NCBI GenBank assembly: GCA_011009095.1
Contig: VTPC01090600.1
Span: 207,657 to 271,656, forward strand
Origin: Ignelater luminosus
Taxonomy: Eukaryota; Arthropoda; Insecta; Coleoptera; Elateridae
Direction of reading: 5' to 3'
DNA length: 64,000 nt
Every line of letters begins with the position of its first letter. Position 1 is the first letter of the stretch. The position numbers and the translations under genes were made by a program. Below are positions 60,759-64,000 of the stretch, piece after piece. The notes beneath the pieces are model-generated. The model ran no database searches. It was not told the DNA's origin and saw only the letters and a list, made by a program, of their open reading frames with translations.

Positions 60759-60856
60759 GTTGGTGATTAATAATAATAGTTATATATGCAACAAGTGAGT
60801 AAAGTGCAAATCCGCCGAGTGAAAAAAAGTAACTTTACTCACGAATTGCATACAAA
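60759..60856 (+). repeat. 98-bp block copy 2, right of gap
   Basis: This is the second copy of the hairpin-bearing block. Between the gap and this copy lies GCCGCCTACGGCGGC (60725-60739), a GC-rich perfect inverted repeat. The minus-strand string TACTTTTTTTCACTC of this block recurs on the plus strand near 61012-61026, so pieces of the same repeat continue to the right. Confidence 0.9.
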
Positions 60857-63800
60857 ACTTTTTTCACGTTCGTAATAAAAATCAAGACTTCAAAAACAGC
60901 TTTTTATTTGAAAACATTGATATTTAATGTACAAGTAGTGTGTATCACAGCAACGGCAACCTTCTATGTTTTGTGTTTAAATATAATACGTTAAAAAATG
61001 ACACGTTACGATACTTTTTTTCACTCAAATGCGTGTAAAAATGAACCGTTATGGCATTTTTTTCACGCTTCTAGCGCGATGAAACAAACACATCCTACAT
61101 AAACAAAAATTAATGCAAAATGTTGCACTTTTTTGATCAAACGTAAAAAAAATTATTTAAAAAGCGTGTTTTCTTAATAAAATAGTCAAACAATAAGCCT
61201 AAAATTTTCCAACGAGTGAAACTTTTTGCTTTCAAAGAACTGTTTTGGAAATCTTGAAATTAGTATTTTGATTTCAAAAGGCCTTTTCTCATCTTTTATC
61301 TGTGCTGGGTTATTTACCGTCCCTGTGAACGGAGAGGTCATTGAGGAAATTTTTAAACCTATTATTGCATTTTGCTTTGTTCGCGTTACTTTCTTATCAA
61401 TTGAAAATTTCTAGGATGTACAATGCATATTTATCGTTTAGAGTTTATAGCTGTGCTACTTTAAATAAAGGATGTTATTTGATTTAGAATTATTCGTTAT
61501 TAGTAGAACTGTAAATTGCATTGATAATTTAGCTAAGTTAGGTCAATAATCAATATTTGAAGTCTAGCTTATCGATTTAGGTTTTTTTTTGTTGTCGGGA
61601 CAAACCTAGTCGATTGCCGCATTGCACGATTTTTAATGTACTGTGTATCTTAACACACCCTAACTTGATAGTATTGCAGACTGAATTTTCTTAGATCCTA
61701 GTAAGATTATGCTAATTTCCTTTTTGTTAAAGTCGTAGAAACAATAAAAATTCTGCTAAATTTCTTTAAAATTCAATTACTTTTTAATTTAACTTTACTC
61801 CAGCTTGCGCTATTAGGATATAGAATAATAATAACACTAAAGGATAAAATTATATATGAATTTTACATTTTCTCTGCTATGGGGTATAAAACTATCAAAT
61901 AAAATTTCCATATTTGGAATACATAAAACTTGCAAATCAGCTTGTATTGGAAGCGTTATACCTTTTAAATAAAGTTGGCAAAGTTATTTTAGAAAACAGT
62001 GCTTTAAAACGTGTTAGGGGTACACAGAATTCCCCGTTCAGGGTTAGGGGTTACAAGCGACGACATAGAATATGCCCCGGCTGCTCATAAAACCGAAGAG
62101 TGCCGGAAGAGAGGCTCCACAGTATGACCCCAACTGCAGCTTTTACAGTCTGCAGGAAGGGTCGCGAAAACAAATGCTTAGGAAAACGTGACATTTTAGA
62201 CTCCAGAGGCTTGACGTAGAAAAATATGCGTTATAAACTACTCTTATAATGTCGACTTTGTAGTTTTATACTCCACTACCTTTTTAAAGTTTAAATCGTT
62301 GTTGCATCTAGGATGATTACGGCGACATTGTGCGCTCTTACGTAATGTCGTCGCATGTTTGCTTCACGGCTGAAAATTTAATTTCTAATTCGTTAATTGT
62401 AAACTTTGTGACAGGACTGCGTCAAATGCGTACGCACCTTTTACCTGTAGCATTGCAAGAACGATGTTAAAACTTTAATTCTTATTAGTATGGGGGAAAC
62501 GCAGCTTTCGTAAAGTTAATTTAATATTTATAGCAGTTATAACGAATCGCTGTCACAATAAGTGAAGCAAAAGTGAGATTATAAATGAATATTTTAAACT
62601 AAATTTGTGCAGAGTAAAGTTTGTTGCTAAATAATAACTGTAAACTGTTATTATGTGGCAAGTCACATTTTCTTAAATTTATAATTAATAAATCGTCCAA
62701 CAAACAAGTCGTTCAAACTATAACTTTCAACTTTAAAAACTCCGTCTAATCAGAATTTTGCGCAGGAATCTTCTTTTAAAATATCCCTCGTGCAAAATTT
62801 CCAGCACGTTTATTCTCTCTACTAGTTTAGTAATTTAAGTCAGCAAAATCCGCACTCGTTATTATACATATAGGACGTCGAGTATAATTGTGAAAAGCCT
62901 AACTTCTTCCTAATCTATTCAAATGGTTGTGCAAATTCCATAATAGCAGTGAAAGCCCATGATATATGTGTTAATTCCACCCCTTTCTGCAAGGCATAAT
63001 ATACAGTTAATGTTATTATCTTCTTGGATCTGCTAGGTAGTAGGTAGTATTACGACCTTGCAAAGGAACTTTATTGCAGTTTCACGGCTACCTTAAAGTA
63101 GAAAAGCACTTACGTGCACACTTACATGTCAAAAACCTAATAATAAGTAAATTATTTGCCGTTTAAATTTTGTTCAGCTCCCAAAATGTGATTATGATGT
63201 TCTTTTTGTGTAGTGATATTTTAGTGGCAACAGGAAATGAATTTCAATTTACTGAGGTAAACGTTTCTCTTGTAGAACTAGAATTTATGTTGTTTTTCGA
63301 TTAAGCTATTGCAATTTATTGAAGGAAATATAAAATTGACTATAATATTAATTGAGGTGTTAACAAGAATTGAATTAAAGAATATTGTTCATATGTAAAC
63401 GCTGCATTTAGATGATCGTGCCTCTTCCCAGTCTTTAAAATGTAAGTGCAGCAATAACTGCACAGAACTGTCAAGAGAGGCTCAGGGCTATAATCTTTTA
63501 TGGTTTTAGGAGAGTCCGTATTGCCGTACTAAAACCTCTTGAATAATGCGTTGGTAAAAAAGTCCTTTTGTTAACCAAATTCATGATTGGTTGAAGAGCA
63601 GTGAAAGTATGTAGATTGGATCCGTAATTACACTAAAGATTCTACGAATTAGTAAAAAAAACCTTATGTTTGCTGTTGTAAATTTTTAATAAAGATCAAC
63701 CCTTACGTTACGTTCTAAAATGAGTTTCATTTTCATCTTTTTGGTACTTTTGATGCTTAGATTTTAATTATGAGACGCTTTGATTATCTTTCAACTTCAT

Positions 63801-64000
63801 TAATAAATCTTCATCTCAGCAACCTTCTAAAAAAGGTTCAATCAAGTATCCTTCCGAAAGAATTATATCAAATGCTTATTTTTCTTTGCAGCATAGGAGC
63901 GTCTTGTACGTTTTATTCTGCACAGTAATTACACTAAACCCGAAAGCAGTTTTCATTTTAATTAAAGTTAAGACTTGCCAAAGAAATATAGATGAGGAAT
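60857..64000. other. AT-rich non-coding interval
   Basis: TTTTTTTCAC-type strings recur at about 60859, 61014 and 61059, probably remnants of the repeat next to the gap. 62020-62190 is more GC-rich (with GTTAGGGGT repeated at about 62013 and 62043) but carries no open frame or termini. The 62-codon frame at 61226-61414 is unsupported. No gene is seen to the end of the window. Confidence 0.45.

Overview
This window looks like eukaryotic, arthropod DNA, most probably from an insect. It is strongly AT-rich, and its recognisable content is almost entirely insect-type transposable elements: mariners, hAT elements, a Helitron, a P-element-like relic and two non-LTR retrotransposons. A beetle is my best guess from the style of the LINE and palindromic repeats, but this is not proven. 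A 100-N block at 60614-60713 marks an assembly gap. I found no exon of a host gene that I can defend, no tRNA or rRNA gene, no CRISPR array and no prokaryotic operon structure. The window is best read as a gene desert or the inside of a very large intron.

Layout. 1-6.9 kb holds a 15-16 bp hairpin (724-763), a TA-flanked inverted-repeat element (1779-2015), a hAT-like terminus (ending 2729) and a (TAA)n microsatellite. A complete hAT-type MITE with a perfect 8-bp target duplication lies at 6943-7160. At 7585-9425 (minus) is the most unusual gene: a decayed copy of an uncharacterised, repeated insect protein family with an RNase H-like look (I believe the family annotated as DUF7869), with several GGGACAAAA boxes beyond its 5' end. 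11983-14084 contains two mariner elements of the same style 12 bp apart, the first internally deleted. 15994-17051 is a GC-rich island bounded by about 100-bp direct repeats. 18548-19820 is a third mariner of a different, mauritiana-like type, killed by two small indels. 20363-20637 is a short non-autonomous Helitron.

28.1-30.1 kb (minus) and 52.0-53.7 kb (plus) are two decayed LINEs encoding reverse transcriptase. A P-element/THAP9-like transposase relic (51616-51960) lies just upstream of the second LINE, and a long-TIR MITE (53662-54058) lies at its 3' end. 54853-56177 is a 1.3-kb hAT element with long near-perfect TIRs, an 8-bp target duplication and a C-terminal transposase remnant. 58119-58923 is a fold-back element with arms of about 280-320 bp. 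Around the gap, a 98-bp block carrying its own hairpin is present on both sides. The intervals 20.6-28.0 kb and 30.2-51.6 kb are long AT-rich stretches with only chance-sized reading frames and a few blocks that might be conserved non-coding sequence.

How the parts relate. None of the transposase or polymerase genes is intact, so the elements here look dead. The non-autonomous elements (hAT MITE, Helitron, fold-back element, the two TA-flanked MITEs) would have depended on proteins encoded elsewhere. All family names come from reading translations and termini by eye; no database search was possible.
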